A stretch of 64,000 bases of DNA from Flavobacterium sp. 140616W15 (GCF_003668995.1 NZ_CP033068.1:1736001-1800000); one strand, 5' to 3'; shown: positions 7,825 to 16,870, counted from the first letter of the stretch. Made by a program: numbers and translations. Notes: generated from the letters alone by a model not told the origin.

Positions 7825-9288
7825 TTATAGTATTGGTTTTTCAAATCCATCGGTGAATTTCTCAAAATGCTGAGCGATTTGTAATAATTTCTTATCGGTC
7901 CATTTTTTGGAATGTATTTGAATTCCTACCGGCATTCCGTTTTTCTTTTTTCCAATCGGAATAATAACTATTGGATGTCCCGAAAATGCAGTTGTAAAGT
8001 TAAAGGAAGCGATGGCTTTAGTATAGCCTATTTTTTTATTATTAACAGTAAATGGTTTTCCTGCATTTTGATGTTTATAAGCCTCAAAGGAACAAACAGG
8101 GGTAATCCAAACGTCATAAGTTGTCAAAAAAGAATTATAAATTTTAGCAAAATCATCTTTATAGTCAATTGCTTTTGCGTAGTTAATATTGGTCAAACGC
8201 TGTCCCAAAGCCATTCCTTTCGCCCACAAATGGTCTCTGTATTTCAGACGAATAAAAGCATACATAAAACTGGCTAATAGTGGTAATTTAGGATTATTAA
8301 TTCCTATTTCAAATCCAATAATTTTACTACATTCTAAATAGGCTTTTTCTTCGTTATATTTAGGGTGATCAATAGTTAAAATGTGATTTTTATTTTTGAT
8401 TTTGGCTATAAAGTTCCTGAACAATTCTAAATATTCTGCATCAACTTCTGTATCGTTTATCGTTTCAGAGTAAGCAATTGTTAAAGATTGTTTGTCCCAT
8501 TCACTGTTGTTTAAGTTAATTGGTGACAATTCAGGGAGTTCATATTTCGTGTTATTTCCTAAAACTTCCATCATTAGAAGTAAGTCTGTTGCATTTTTTG
8601 CAAAAGGGCCAGGTGTAATAATATGGCGTCTGCCTTGAGGTTTGTTTTTTACTTTGAGATGACCTCTATTTGAAAGAAAATTTTCAGTGGGGCGCAAACC
8701 ACAAATGCCGTTAAAATGAGCAGGAACTCTTATAGATCCACCAGCATCAGCCCCTAATTCCAAAGGGCTAAACCCCGAAGCTACCGCAACTGCCGAACCA
8801 CCGGAACTTCCTCCTGCAACTCTCGAAATGTCATAAGGATTATTAGTTTGTCCGTTCCAGAAATTAGTGCTTTGCCAGTCAATACAATAGAGTGCAGTAT
8901 TTGTTTTTCCAATAATAATAGCTCCTGCATCTTTTAATCTTTTAACCAATTCGGCATCTTCTGTGGCAACAAAATTTCTTAAAAAAGGGTCTCCATTTGA
9001 ATTTTTTAATCCATCTACCAAGAAGCTATCTTTTATTGTCATTGGTAATCCGTGAAGAAGTCCAAGACTTTTTCCTTGTGCGATATCCAAATCTTTCTCT
9101 CTCGCTTCATTTAAAATTTCTTCTTTCTTTCTTAAATCTGAAATGGCATTAATTCTAGGATTAAACTTTTCAATATGATTTAGAAAAGCGGTTACAGTTT
9201 CTACTACTGTTACTTCTTTAGCTTTTATTTTTTTTACGAGCTCTGTCGCACTTTCAAATACGATATTTTCCATTGTCTTTTTTTGCAA
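7825..9288 (-). CDS. Amidase signature family enzyme
   Basis: A 487-residue soluble amidase hydrolysing C-N amide bonds. The catalytic Ser-cisSer-Lys triad is visible: K86 in GLPMTIKDS, the cis-serine in GGSSGGS (161-165), and the nucleophile S185 in GADAGGSIRVPA. It is not a GatA, because no gatB or gatC accompanies it and it stands alone after a regulator. The substrate is unknown. An alternative start at MENIVF (9273) is possible. It lies 49 bp downstream of a Crp/Fnr-type regulator on the same strand, and the gap contains a perfect FNR/CRP-type palindrome (9316-9329), so control by that neighbour is likely. Confidence 0.92.
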   Translation of the reverse strand: MQKKTMENIVFESATELVKKIKAKEVTVVETVTAFLNHIEKFNPRINAISDLRKKEEILNEAREKDLDIAQGKSLGLLHGLPMTIKDSFLVDGLKNSNGDPFLRNFVATEDAELVKRLKDAGAIIIGKTNTALYCIDWQSTNFWNGQTNNPYDISRVAGGSSGGSAVAVASGFSPLELGADAGGSIRVPAHFNGICGLRPTENFLSNRGHLKVKNKPQGRRHIITPGPFAKNATDLLLMMEVLGNNTKYELPELSPINLNNSEWDKQSLTIAYSETINDTEVDAEYLELFRNFIAKIKNKNHILTIDHPKYNEEKAYLECSKIIGFEIGINNPKLPLLASFMYAFIRLKYRDHLWAKGMALGQRLTNINYAKAIDYKDDFAKIYNSFLTTYDVWITPVCSFEAYKHQNAGKPFTVNNKKIGYTKAIASFNFTTAFSGHPIVIIPIGKKKNGMPVGIQIHSKKWTDKKLLQIAQHFEKFTDGFEKPIL

Positions 9289-9315
9289 AGTTCAAGGAAA
9301 TATATTTGCCTCTTT

Positions 9316-9329
9316 TTGATAAATATCAA
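9316..9329. promoter_or_regulatory. FNR/CRP-type operator ahead of the amidase
   Basis: TTGAT-AAAT-ATCAA is an exact match to the TTGAT-N4-ATCAA consensus of the Crp/Fnr superfamily. It lies in the 49-bp gap between the regulator stop and the amidase start. Confidence 0.6.
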
Positions 9330-9337
9330 AATCATCT

Positions 9338-9895
9338 TTATTTTTCGGCTCTAATTCTGCTTAATGTTTCTTGCGTAATACCTATATAAGATGCAATGTA
9401 ACCTAAATTCACCCTTTGTTGAAGTGATGGGAATTTGTTGTTTAGTTTTGCATAACGTTCTTTTGCCGAGTGAAAAAGTAAATCTTCAATACGTTCTGCA
9501 ATATCTATGTAGATATTTTCTAAAAAAATACGAGCATATTTTTCGTAATGAGGCTTATCTTCTAGTAATTTTTTCCAATCATTATAGTTAATATAAGACA
9601 AAGAAGTGTCTTCTAATAATTCAATATTATAACGACTTTTTTTTCTTTGGATAAAACTGTCAATAGCTGTTATTGTGGTATTTTCTATCGCAAAATGAGC
9701 AGTAATATCTTTGGCATCTTTGTAGTAGTATGCTCTTGCTAATCCTTTGTGTAAAATAAACAATTGACTACAAATGGTTCCCTCATGGTGTAACAAGTGC
9801 TTGCTTGGTAATTCCTGAAAAGTCATTAGTTTACTAAAATCTTCCAAGAAATCTGATGAAATTTGATCAGAGAAATTTAGGTTGTTGAATATCAA
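9338..9895 (-). CDS. Crp/Fnr family transcriptional regulator
   Basis: A 185-residue protein with a cyclic-nucleotide-binding-like beta barrel (about 20-120, including HHEGTICSQLFILHKGLARA) and a short C-terminal helix-turn-helix (VNLGYIASYIGITQETLSRI). This is the usual length for the small Crp/Fnr proteins of Bacteroidota. There is no Cys cluster for an iron-sulfur centre, so it is not an oxygen-sensing Fnr. The ligand is unknown. It most likely controls the amidase immediately downstream. Confidence 0.9.
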   Translation of the reverse strand: MIFNNLNFSDQISSDFLEDFSKLMTFQELPSKHLLHHEGTICSQLFILHKGLARAYYYKDAKDITAHFAIENTTITAIDSFIQRKKSRYNIELLEDTSLSYINYNDWKKLLEDKPHYEKYARIFLENIYIDIAERIEDLLFHSAKERYAKLNNKFPSLQQRVNLGYIASYIGITQETLSRIRAEK

Positions 9896-10597
9896 TTTTT
9901 GTTATTTTGGATTAATGTTGTCCCCAACGTTTAGTCTCTTGGTGAGGTTGAATTAGATCTTAGGTAGTGCTATTGTGACTTTTATTGTCTTACGAAGGTA
10001 ACTAAAATAAGGTATCATGAGTAAAAAAAAACTGATATAAATACAATAAAAAGTCTTCTAAAATGAACTCCGCACCCCTCGTAGAGTTCCGTGTGGGCGA
10101 ATGTCTCCTGAGATCTGAATCAAGTACAGATAATTTTTATAAATATAAACAAAAAAAGCTCCAGATTTCTCTGAAGCTTTGTCTTAGTAGCCCAAACGGG
10201 ACAATTTTCGAACCATTTTGTGGATGACTTAAAAAAATAAATATTATTTTATATTAATTTCCATGTTTAAATTTGATCTTAGTCATTTATAATATTGAAT
10301 CAATGGAATAAAAGTCTGCTTGTTTAGTTCTTATTTTATTCTCAGAAAGTAGAACTAATTAGAGTTTAAACAAGAATTAGCTTGACATAAAATTTTATAC
10401 TGTTGAAATTGCACTCATAAATGTACTAAAGGATTCAACAAATATAAGTTCATTTGGATAATGTTAAGTAAAAATCCTATTTTTGAAAACAAATAAACTC
10501 TGACATTTGTCAGACCTAGCAACCCACTTTAGGATAGATAAGTCGGACGTAGTCAGACATATATACAAGTTAGGCGTAATTTAACACAACCAAAAGT
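9896..10597. other. Non-coding stretch with remnant R3
   Basis: No gene seen. It contains GATCTGAATC plus an AT-rich tract (10111-10145) like that at 7470, remnant R3 (10147-10200), and the left cassette-like flank GTTAGGCG at 10569. Confidence 0.6.
10147..10200 (-). repeat. tRNA 3'-end and terminator remnant R3
   Basis: The terminator version with AGCTCCAG (the same base change as tRNA copy B) is followed by TCTTAGTAGC, and then sequence that departs from the tRNA but still contains TTCGAACC, the T-loop string. This is a decayed or hybrid 3' end of the initiator tRNA in the same orientation as the intact copies. Confidence 0.6.
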
Positions 10598-11143
10598 ATG
10601 TCAATGACACAAATAGCTTTCATAAGAAAAGTAGACTTGCCAACAAACAAACAAATTCAAGAAGTTATCCAAAAGCTTGGCTATGACTTTAAAATATTGA
10701 ACGACCTTGAAAAGCAGATTGATGAAGATGGTCTTGAATGTAGCATAAACGGACATCAAACATATTTTGAAACTTACCTTGACGAAACGGAAAATGTTAT
10801 AACCGAACCAGAAGCGGAATGGATTAAACCTGACATAACGAATCAAGATATTGCTATATCATTTGTTTGGGGTGCAGACTTTTCTGCAGGTGCTTGTATC
10901 GGACTTATTTCAATAGCATTAATCGACCTAAGTAATGCTTTGGTTTATTATATGGACGACCAAATGAAATACACAAGAGAAATGTTGGTGGCAGACACAC
11001 CACAATTTCTTGCAGAATTAAATAAACAAACAATTCCAAATGTAAAACTGCAAGAAGTTGTAAAGCCTAATCAAACAAACAAGCAGACAAAAGATACATT
11101 TTGGGACAGACTAAAAAACATATTCAAATAAACTACGCCTAAC
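10569..11143. other. Cassette-like unit bounded by inverted GTTAGGCG/CGCCTAAC
   Basis: The single gene at 10598-11131 is bracketed by GTTAGGCG (10569-10576) and CGCCTAAC (11136-11143), exact inverse complements that fit the G-TTRRRY / RYYYAAC rule of integron cassette ends. Further pairing possibilities (CGGATTTG 11155-11162 with CAAATCCG 11236-11243) follow. No integron integrase is in the window, so the mobility mechanism is open. Confidence 0.4.
10598..11131 (+). CDS. Hypothetical protein in a cassette-like unit
   Basis: A 177-residue acidic protein with no signal peptide and no motif I recognise. Residues 90-125 are fairly hydrophobic (VWGADFSAGACIGLISIALIDLSNALVYYM) and may be a buried helix or hairpin rather than a membrane segment. 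The C-terminus is Lys/Thr-rich. Two in-frame ATGs lie two codons apart (10598, 10604). It stands alone between inverted flanks and is probably recently acquired. Confidence 0.7.
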   Translation: MSMTQIAFIRKVDLPTNKQIQEVIQKLGYDFKILNDLEKQIDEDGLECSINGHQTYFETYLDETENVITEPEAEWIKPDITNQDIAISFVWGADFSAGACIGLISIALIDLSNALVYYMDDQMKYTREMLVADTPQFLAELNKQTIPNVKLQEVVKPNQTNKQTKDTFWDRLKNIFK

Positions 11144-11390
11144 AGCCACTACAACGGATTTGGGCATTGGGCTTAATGGAAAGATGGTTTTGTATTTGGG
11201 ATGATTTATTTCGTCTGTTCGCTTCGCTCGGGCGGCAAATCCGAAAATTCCAAAAATATGGCTTAACTTAGTCCAGAGCTCTTTACAGGGCCAAAAATCA
11301 ACATTTTTCTACAAATGAATATCAATATTTGCAGAAGGTCCCAAGCGTCCCGCTCGTGCATGGTATGGAACGTTAAGTAAAATAGTAAAA

Positions 11391-11421
11391 CAAAAAAAGC
11401 TCCAGATTTCTCTGAAGCTTT
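11391..11421 (-). terminator. Intrinsic terminator of tRNA copy B
   Basis: A 10-bp hairpin with one wobble pair and a T run on the minus strand, 8 bp beyond the tRNA. Confidence 0.85.
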
Positions 11422-11428
11422 GTCTTAG

Positions 11429-11501
11429 TAGCGGGAACAGGACTCGAACCTGTGACCTTCGGGTTATGAGCCCGACGAGCTGCCTACTGCTCTATCCCGC
11501 G
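11429..11501 (-). tRNA. Initiator tRNA-Met (CAT), copy B
   Basis: Identical in sequence to the gene at 4052-4124: anticodon CAT, C1-T72 mismatch, GGG/CCC in the anticodon stem, no encoded CCA. It has its own promoter and terminator. This copy borders the metabolic genes to the right and may be the ancestral one. Confidence 0.93.
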
Positions 11502-11513
11502 TTGTTTCGGGTG

Positions 11514-11543
11514 CAAAGATACGTAGTCTTTACGATTATACAA
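11514..11543 (-). promoter_or_regulatory. Promoter of tRNA copy B
   Basis: Minus-strand TTG, 19 bp, TATCTTTG, at the same position relative to the tRNA as in copy A. Confidence 0.75.
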
Positions 11544-11665
11544 TACAAAAATTGAAATATTTTTAAATAAAACTAAGTACCAAACTAAGTACACTACTTA
11601 ATTTACTGTTATTCAAGGAATTTATACCTATTATTTTTTCAAAAATAAATCTGCCAATAAGAAAC

Positions 11666-11698
11666 AAAAAGCCCAATCCTGTGAAGAATTGGGCTTTT
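11666..11698 (-). terminator. Terminator after the Dcu transporter gene
   Basis: A 9-bp hairpin AAGCCCAAT / ATTGGGCTT with T-rich flanks on both strands, 80 bp past the transporter stop. Confidence 0.8.
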
Positions 11699-11777
11699 AT
11701 ATTTTAAAAATGCAATCAGAATGCTATTCTTTATACTATGTTTTATTGCTATGTACCGCTTTTACTCAAAATCAATA

Positions 11778-13112
11778 CTACAAAAACATGCTTAATAAAA
11801 AACCTGAAGCAATCGTTACAGCAATAGTAACAAGTCCGGGAAGCATAAAACTGTGATTAACTACATATTTCCCAATACGGGTTGTGCCAGTACGGTCAAA
11901 ATCCATTGCAGCAACCAATGTTGGGTAACCCGGTAATATAAAATCTGCATTAACTGCAGGGAACATCGCTATAAGATGTGGCTGTCCTATTCCTAAAGAC
12001 AATCCTATTGGCATCATGATTCTTGTCGTAGCTGCTTGACTAAAAGTCAGCGCCCCCATGATGACCAATGCGAAAGCAAAAGTAAAAGGATACTCAGAGG
12101 TTATGTCTCTGAAGGTGCTTTCTATTAAAACTTCATTAGCCCCCATAAAAGTTGCACTCATCCATACAACACCAAGTACTGAAACAACAGCGGTCGCCAT
12201 TGAGGTAAACAGACTCATTTTTGATACCGATACAGCCGATGTTTTTGTAATTATCATTATCAATGCCGAAGCCGATAGTGTAATCATTATGATCAATCCA
12301 GTGAGATTAACAGCTCCGTCTGCTCCTACCGCAAATCCTGCTGCTCCTGCTCCAACATTAGGAAGAAACTGAGGAAAAGCTCCAAAAAAGATGATCAGCA
12401 ATATTGCGCTTCCAAAAATAAAAACGGCTGTTTTAGCACCTGGTTTTAATTCTCTGTTTGATTCAGATGTTTTATCTATACTCTCTGCAAATACAGGATC
12501 TTTCATTTTTTCGATAAACTCTGGATCGTCGTTAAGTTCTTTTCCTTTTTTCCATACCGAAAAAACTCCTGCGGCAATTCCTATAAGACAAGCAGGAATA
12601 CATACTTTCATTATATCAACCACAGCTGTAGAATACATCAATATGGCTGCCAATGATGCCGTTGCTGCACTCATTGGACTACCAGTAAGCGCCATATGCG
12701 AGGCGATAACCGATATACTTAATGGTCGTTCTGGTCGTATTCTTTTCTTGGCAGATACTTCGGCTATAATAGGAAGCAGTGAATATACAATATGCGCTGT
12801 TCCTGCAAATAAACATAAGAAATAAACAGTAAATGGCGCTATAAAAGTAATGTGCTTCGGATTGCGTCGAATAATTTTTTCGGCAATGCTTACCAAATAA
12901 TCCAAACCACCAGCTGCCTGTAATGTGGCAGCTGTGGTTACAATGGCTAAAATGATAAGTAGTACTGCTATAGGAGGCTCAGCAGGGCGCATATTAAAGA
13001 TCAGAACAAATATAAGCAGTCCTATCATTCCCATAACGCCTAAACCGATTCCCTTAAGCCTAGATCCGATTAGGATCATAGCCAAAAGTATAGCGAACTG
13101 TACTAATATCAT
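11778..13112 (-). CDS. dcuB: DcuA/DcuB family C4-dicarboxylate transporter
   Basis: A 444-residue polytopic membrane protein with 10-12 hydrophobic segments throughout. It is close in length to E. coli DcuA (433) and DcuB (446) and shares recognisable blocks: an ATLQAAGGLDYLV segment, RNPKHITFIAPF, KKRIRPERPLS, and DFDRTGTTRIGKYVVNHSFM near the end. Such carriers exchange aspartate or fumarate for succinate under anaerobic growth. Whether it is functionally A or B cannot be told. The start overlaps the aspA stop by 4 bp (translational coupling), placing it last in a porin-asparaginase-aspartase-carrier operon. Confidence 0.93.
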   Translation of the reverse strand: MILVQFAILLAMILIGSRLKGIGLGVMGMIGLLIFVLIFNMRPAEPPIAVLLIILAIVTTAATLQAAGGLDYLVSIAEKIIRRNPKHITFIAPFTVYFLCLFAGTAHIVYSLLPIIAEVSAKKRIRPERPLSISVIASHMALTGSPMSAATASLAAILMYSTAVVDIMKVCIPACLIGIAAGVFSVWKKGKELNDDPEFIEKMKDPVFAESIDKTSESNRELKPGAKTAVFIFGSAILLIIFFGAFPQFLPNVGAGAAGFAVGADGAVNLTGLIIMITLSASALIMIITKTSAVSVSKMSLFTSMATAVVSVLGVVWMSATFMGANEVLIESTFRDITSEYPFTFAFALVIMGALTFSQAATTRIMMPIGLSLGIGQPHLIAMFPAVNADFILPGYPTLVAAMDFDRTGTTRIGKYVVNHSFMLPGLVTIAVTIASGFLLSMFL

Positions 13113-14518
13113 GAAGTAATGAATTTAGGGTTAATTAGGTTTTCTATTGAGTAGATCTCATCCCATTTTTCTTGAGTAATAAGCTTTCTTTCATTTACTA
13201 CAATATCATGGATTGATTTACCAGTTTTAAGTGCTTCTTTAGCTATGCTTGCAGAAGACTCATAGCCAAGAATTGGATTAAGCTGTGTAACAATACCAAT
13301 ACTATTCATCACTAAATCTTTAGCATGTTCTGCATTGGCTGTGATTCCTACAATACATTTATCTTTTAAAGTATTACAAGCTTTGGTAAGGTATTCCAAT
13401 GATGTAAACAAGGCAAATCCTATTACAGGCTCCATTACATTTAATTGTAATTGTCCCGCTTCAGCAGCCATAGTAACCGTTAAATCGGCTCCAATAACAT
13501 AAAAACAAGTCTGATTTACCACTTCTGGAATAACAGGATTTACTTTTCCAGGCATAATCGATGATCCTGGCTGAAGTGCTGGTAAGTTTATTTCATTAAA
13601 TCCACAACGAGGTCCGCTGCTCAATAATCGTAAATCATTACAAACCTTACTTAATTTAATAGCACTTCTTTTTAAAGTACCACTTACTTCTACAAAAGCA
13701 CTAGGATCATAAGTAGCCTCAAATAAATCGGCTGCAAGAGTCACAGGAACTCCACTTACTTCCTCAAGATATTTTACACAAAGCTCAGGATATCCTTCTG
13801 GAGCATTTACTTTACTACCAATAGCAGTAGCTCCCATATTTACTTCGGTAATTAACCTTTCTGATTGACGCAACCTGATCACATCTTCTCCTATGGTTGT
13901 TGCAAAAGCATTAAACTCCTGCCCCAATGTCATTGGTACAGCATCTTGCAATTGTGTACGTCCCATTTTTATAACATTAGCGAATTCTTTCCCTTTTTGG
14001 AAGAATGAATCCTGTAGTTGTTCTAATGCATTGGTAAAAGACTCTATTTTAAGATAAATTGCTATTCTAAAAGCGGATGGATAAGCATCATTTGTACTTT
14101 GCGAAAGGTTCACATCATTATTAGGATGAAGGTATTGATATTCTCCTTTTTTATGCCCCATATATTCCAATCCCAGATTGGCAATTACCTCATTTGCATT
14201 CATATTGGTAGATGTACCTGCTCCTCCCTGAATTAGATCACTGATGAACTGATCTACAAATTCTCCAGCAATTAATCTATCACATGCATAAATAATTGCT
14301 TCTGCCTTTTTTGCATCTAATACGCCAAGATCTCTATTGGCCATTGCTGCAGCTTTTTTTACATGACCAAAGGCCTTAATAAATAAAGGTTCTGATCCTA
14401 TTGGAATACCTGTTATATTAAAATTTTCTTTGGCACGTACGGTCTGTACTCCATAATAACAATTGTTTGGTATTTGTTTTTCTCCAAGAAAATCATGCTC
14501 TGTACGAAAATCGCTCAT
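13109..14518 (-). CDS. aspA: Aspartate ammonia-lyase
   Basis: A 469-residue cytoplasmic enzyme converting L-aspartate to fumarate and ammonia. It has the fumarase/aspartase superfamily signature GSSIMPGKVNP at 318-328 (mobile catalytic loop), GGAGTSTNMNANEV at 98-111 and the TQLQDAVPMTLGQEF block. Length is standard. The GTSTNMN and substrate-loop arrangement favour aspartase over class II fumarase, and the asparaginase upstream and Dcu carrier downstream support this. It lies 29 bp after the asparaginase gene. Confidence 0.93.
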   Translation of the reverse strand: MSDFRTEHDFLGEKQIPNNCYYGVQTVRAKENFNITGIPIGSEPLFIKAFGHVKKAAAMANRDLGVLDAKKAEAIIYACDRLIAGEFVDQFISDLIQGGAGTSTNMNANEVIANLGLEYMGHKKGEYQYLHPNNDVNLSQSTNDAYPSAFRIAIYLKIESFTNALEQLQDSFFQKGKEFANVIKMGRTQLQDAVPMTLGQEFNAFATTIGEDVIRLRQSERLITEVNMGATAIGSKVNAPEGYPELCVKYLEEVSGVPVTLAADLFEATYDPSAFVEVSGTLKRSAIKLSKVCNDLRLLSSGPRCGFNEINLPALQPGSSIMPGKVNPVIPEVVNQTCFYVIGADLTVTMAAEAGQLQLNVMEPVIGFALFTSLEYLTKACNTLKDKCIVGITANAEHAKDLVMNSIGIVTQLNPILGYESSASIAKEALKTGKSIHDIVVNERKLITQEKWDEIYSIENLINPKFITS

Positions 14519-14547
14519 AATAGTATATATTAAATTATTAAAGGAAA

Positions 14548-15597
14548 TTAAAAACGGAAGAAAAAATCTTGCAGTTCTTTTTGATTTTTAGTTTTTGTAA
14601 GTCCAAGCATCAACAAGATTCTTGCTTTTTGTGGATTTAGATTATCTGATACAACTGTACCAAGTTCATTATCATTAGTTTCTCCATCCAGCACTACTCT
14701 GCCTTCTAGACTACGGCTTGAACGACATACAGCGATCTTTGCCTTAGTGGCTTTTTTTATTGCATCTGTAAAAGCCTTTGAGAAATTTCCATTTCCAACT
14801 CCAGCTATTACAATTCCATCTACTTTTTGCTTTACTAAATAATTTATATAATCAGCAGATGCATCCGCATACATATATACAACTTCTACTCTAGGCAGTT
14901 TAGTATTATTGTTTACTCCAAAAGGTTTTTCTTTACCGCTTTCTCTTACTGCTGTTTTATAATATTCAACACGTCCGTCATATACTTCACCAAGTGGCCC
15001 TGTATCTGGAGATCTAAAAGCATTTACTTTGGTCGTACTTGTTTTAGTTACTTCTCTTGAGTCGTATATTGATTCATTAAAAGAAACCATTACGCCACGT
15101 CCTTTGCTTTTAGGATTTGCGGCAACAGTAATAGCGTCAAAAAGATTTTTAGGCCCATCGGCACTAATAGCAGTTGCTGGACGCATAGATCCAGTTAATA
15201 CAACAGGCAAATCATTTGGTACAACTAAGTTAAGAAAATAAGCTGTTTCCTCCTGAGTATCGGTACCATGTGTGATAACTATACCATCAGCTTCATTTTT
15301 GCTAGCTATTTCATTAATACGTACCGCTAACTTTTTCCAAATTTCTATACTCATATCTTGACTTCCAACAGAAGATATTTGTTCACCGCTAATATCTGCA
15401 ATAGCATTTACACTAGGGATACTCCCTATAAGATCAGACACAGGTATTTTACCTGCAGTATACCCTGCTCTATCTGATGATTTTCCTTCACCTGCAATAG
15501 TTCCTCCGGTAGCAAGAATTATAATTCTTGGCTTTTGTTGTGCAAAAGCCATAGATGTTGCTATACACAACAAAAATACAAGTACTAATTTTTTCAT
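14548..15597 (-). CDS. ansB: Type II (periplasmic) L-asparaginase
   Basis: A 349-residue exported enzyme hydrolysing asparagine to aspartate and ammonia. Signal peptide 1-20 (AFAQ), then the conserved threonine T33 in ATGGTIAG, Y46, S79-Q80, the T112-D113 pair in HGTDTQEETAY, and K185. These cover the catalytic residues of the family. The frame is open further upstream (to 15693), but that extension would overlap the porin end and lacks a signal sequence. The MKKLVLVF start 31 bp after the porin stop is preferred. Periplasmic location fits delivery of asparagine through the upstream porin. Confidence 0.93.
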   Translation of the reverse strand: MKKLVLVFLLCIATSMAFAQQKPRIIILATGGTIAGEGKSSDRAGYTAGKIPVSDLIGSIPSVNAIADISGEQISSVGSQDMSIEIWKKLAVRINEIASKNEADGIVITHGTDTQEETAYFLNLVVPNDLPVVLTGSMRPATAISADGPKNLFDAITVAANPKSKGRGVMVSFNESIYDSREVTKTSTTKVNAFRSPDTGPLGEVYDGRVEYYKTAVRESGKEKPFGVNNNTKLPRVEVVYMYADASADYINYLVKQKVDGIVIAGVGNGNFSKAFTDAIKKATKAKIAVCRSSRSLEGRVVLDGETNDNELGTVVSDNLNPQKARILLMLGLTKTKNQKELQDFFFRF

Positions 15598-15628
15598 TTT
15601 TTTAATATTTATTGAGTTAATCATGTTA

Positions 15629-16870
15629 TTAGAAATTAAATAGCATTCCAAAATTAATGCGGACAGCGTTAGCACCTTGTTTGCTGCCATCACTGTATTG
15701 CAATTCTTTATAGCCTATTTGGGGTTCAATACCCAATGTTAAAAAATCAAAGAAATCATAAGACACATTAAGCGTAAACTGATAATTAGTCATTTTATCC
15801 CATCCTGCCAGAGTACCACCTCCATCATAAAAATGATTGTATGAAGTCATAAGCATGGTATTAAACTTTTTATCCCAATAGCGTTGATAGGAAATAAACC
15901 CAGCATGTACAGGCATTAAATCCAGTTTTCCTGAAAAATCAGATCTGGCAAAACCATCAAGACCAGAGCCTCCTACAGCCAAAAAGTAATCACTAATCCC
16001 CTTACCTATTGTCCATTGTGCCTGCAGATTATTTACTAATCCCGATTTTTTTCTAAAAAAAACACTCATAATACCTGTAACACCACCCGCATTTTGAGAA
16101 TCAAAGTCAAATTCGGTCGCACCAGCTGCAATGTTTTGAGAATCATAAGCGATACTGCGATAAAGACCTGCTAATTTCATAAATCCTCCATTATCAAAAG
16201 CATATCGTATACCTGCTACCACATCAGGAAGTCTGGATGGCGCATAATCTACTCCATTAGTTGGACTTAAGGTATAATCATATAAACGGCGCGGTTCCAT
16301 AGTCTCAGCAGATAATTCAAAAGCAGTATGTCCATTTTCTTTAAAGTGCCCTGTATATCGTATCTGAATTCTACGTGAGAGTACCATACCTGTTGGCCCA
16401 TCCCAGTCTAGTAAGGGTGCTGGCCATAATGATGAATCTCCAAAATTTGACCAGGTTTGCCCCACTGTCCAATTTTCATATTGAATATAAGCATGACGCA
16501 ACCTAAATTGAGATGTATTATTCGCTCCTTCAAAATCAGCTTCCAGCATTGATTTTAATTCTTTACCATTATTTAATTGTATTGTACTTACAAAACGCAA
16601 CTGTGATTGTCTCATATCCATACTAAAAGCAGGTATATCCAAACCAGAAACATCATTATTATGAATAAGAAAGGAACTATTTCCGTTAAGATTTCCTTTA
16701 ATATCATAAATACCATTTAGTTTAAGCCTACCTATAAGCCTTGCTTTAAATTTAGGTTTTCCGTTTAAAGTGTCTTTTGATTCTACTGCCATTAACTGTG
16801 CGCTTAATAAGTTGCTGAACAACATAAAAGAACAAAAAAGAACTACTAGAAAAAGTTTGTTTTGTTTCAT
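15629..16870 (-). CDS. Outer-membrane porin, DcaP-like
   Basis: A 413-residue beta-barrel protein with a signal peptide (1-24, LLSAQ), alternating hydrophobic/polar strands and a C-terminal Phe (NFGMLFNF) recognised by the BAM machinery. Blocks such as MDMRQSQLRFVS, LEADFEGANNTSQFRLRHAY and WTVGQTWSNFGDSS resemble the DcaP family of trimeric porins for organic acids. As the first gene of the operon it probably admits asparagine, aspartate or dicarboxylates to the periplasm. An inverted repeat 70 bp upstream may be its operator. Confidence 0.88.
   Translation of the reverse strand: MKQNKLFLVVLFCSFMLFSNLLSAQLMAVESKDTLNGKPKFKARLIGRLKLNGIYDIKGNLNGNSSFLIHNNDVSGLDIPAFSMDMRQSQLRFVSTIQLNNGKELKSMLEADFEGANNTSQFRLRHAYIQYENWTVGQTWSNFGDSSLWPAPLLDWDGPTGMVLSRRIQIRYTGHFKENGHTAFELSAETMEPRRLYDYTLSPTNGVDYAPSRLPDVVAGIRYAFDNGGFMKLAGLYRSIAYDSQNIAAGATEFDFDSQNAGGVTGIMSVFFRKKSGLVNNLQAQWTIGKGISDYFLAVGGSGLDGFARSDFSGKLDLMPVHAGFISYQRYWDKKFNTMLMTSYNHFYDGGGTLAGWDKMTNYQFTLNVSYDFFDFLTLGIEPQIGYKELQYSDGSKQGANAVRINFGMLFNF

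Larger units (their letters stand above)
11389..11556. repeat. Direct repeat copy B carrying an initiator tRNA
   Basis: Same-orientation partner of 4012-4179. The tRNA is identical. The terminator has one changed base, giving a G-U pair, and the promoter upstream region has a few changes. Confidence 0.9.
11132..11777. other. Intergenic stretch with tRNA copy B and a terminator
   Basis: Contains the 3' cassette-like flank (11136-11278, including GGCTTAACTTAGT), repeat copy B with the second initiator tRNA, and a hairpin terminator for the dicarboxylate transporter. No protein gene seen. Confidence 0.7.

Noticed and set aside
15598..15693. N-terminal extension of the asparaginase to 15693
   Set aside because: It overlaps the porin end and hides the clear signal peptide that starts at 15597.
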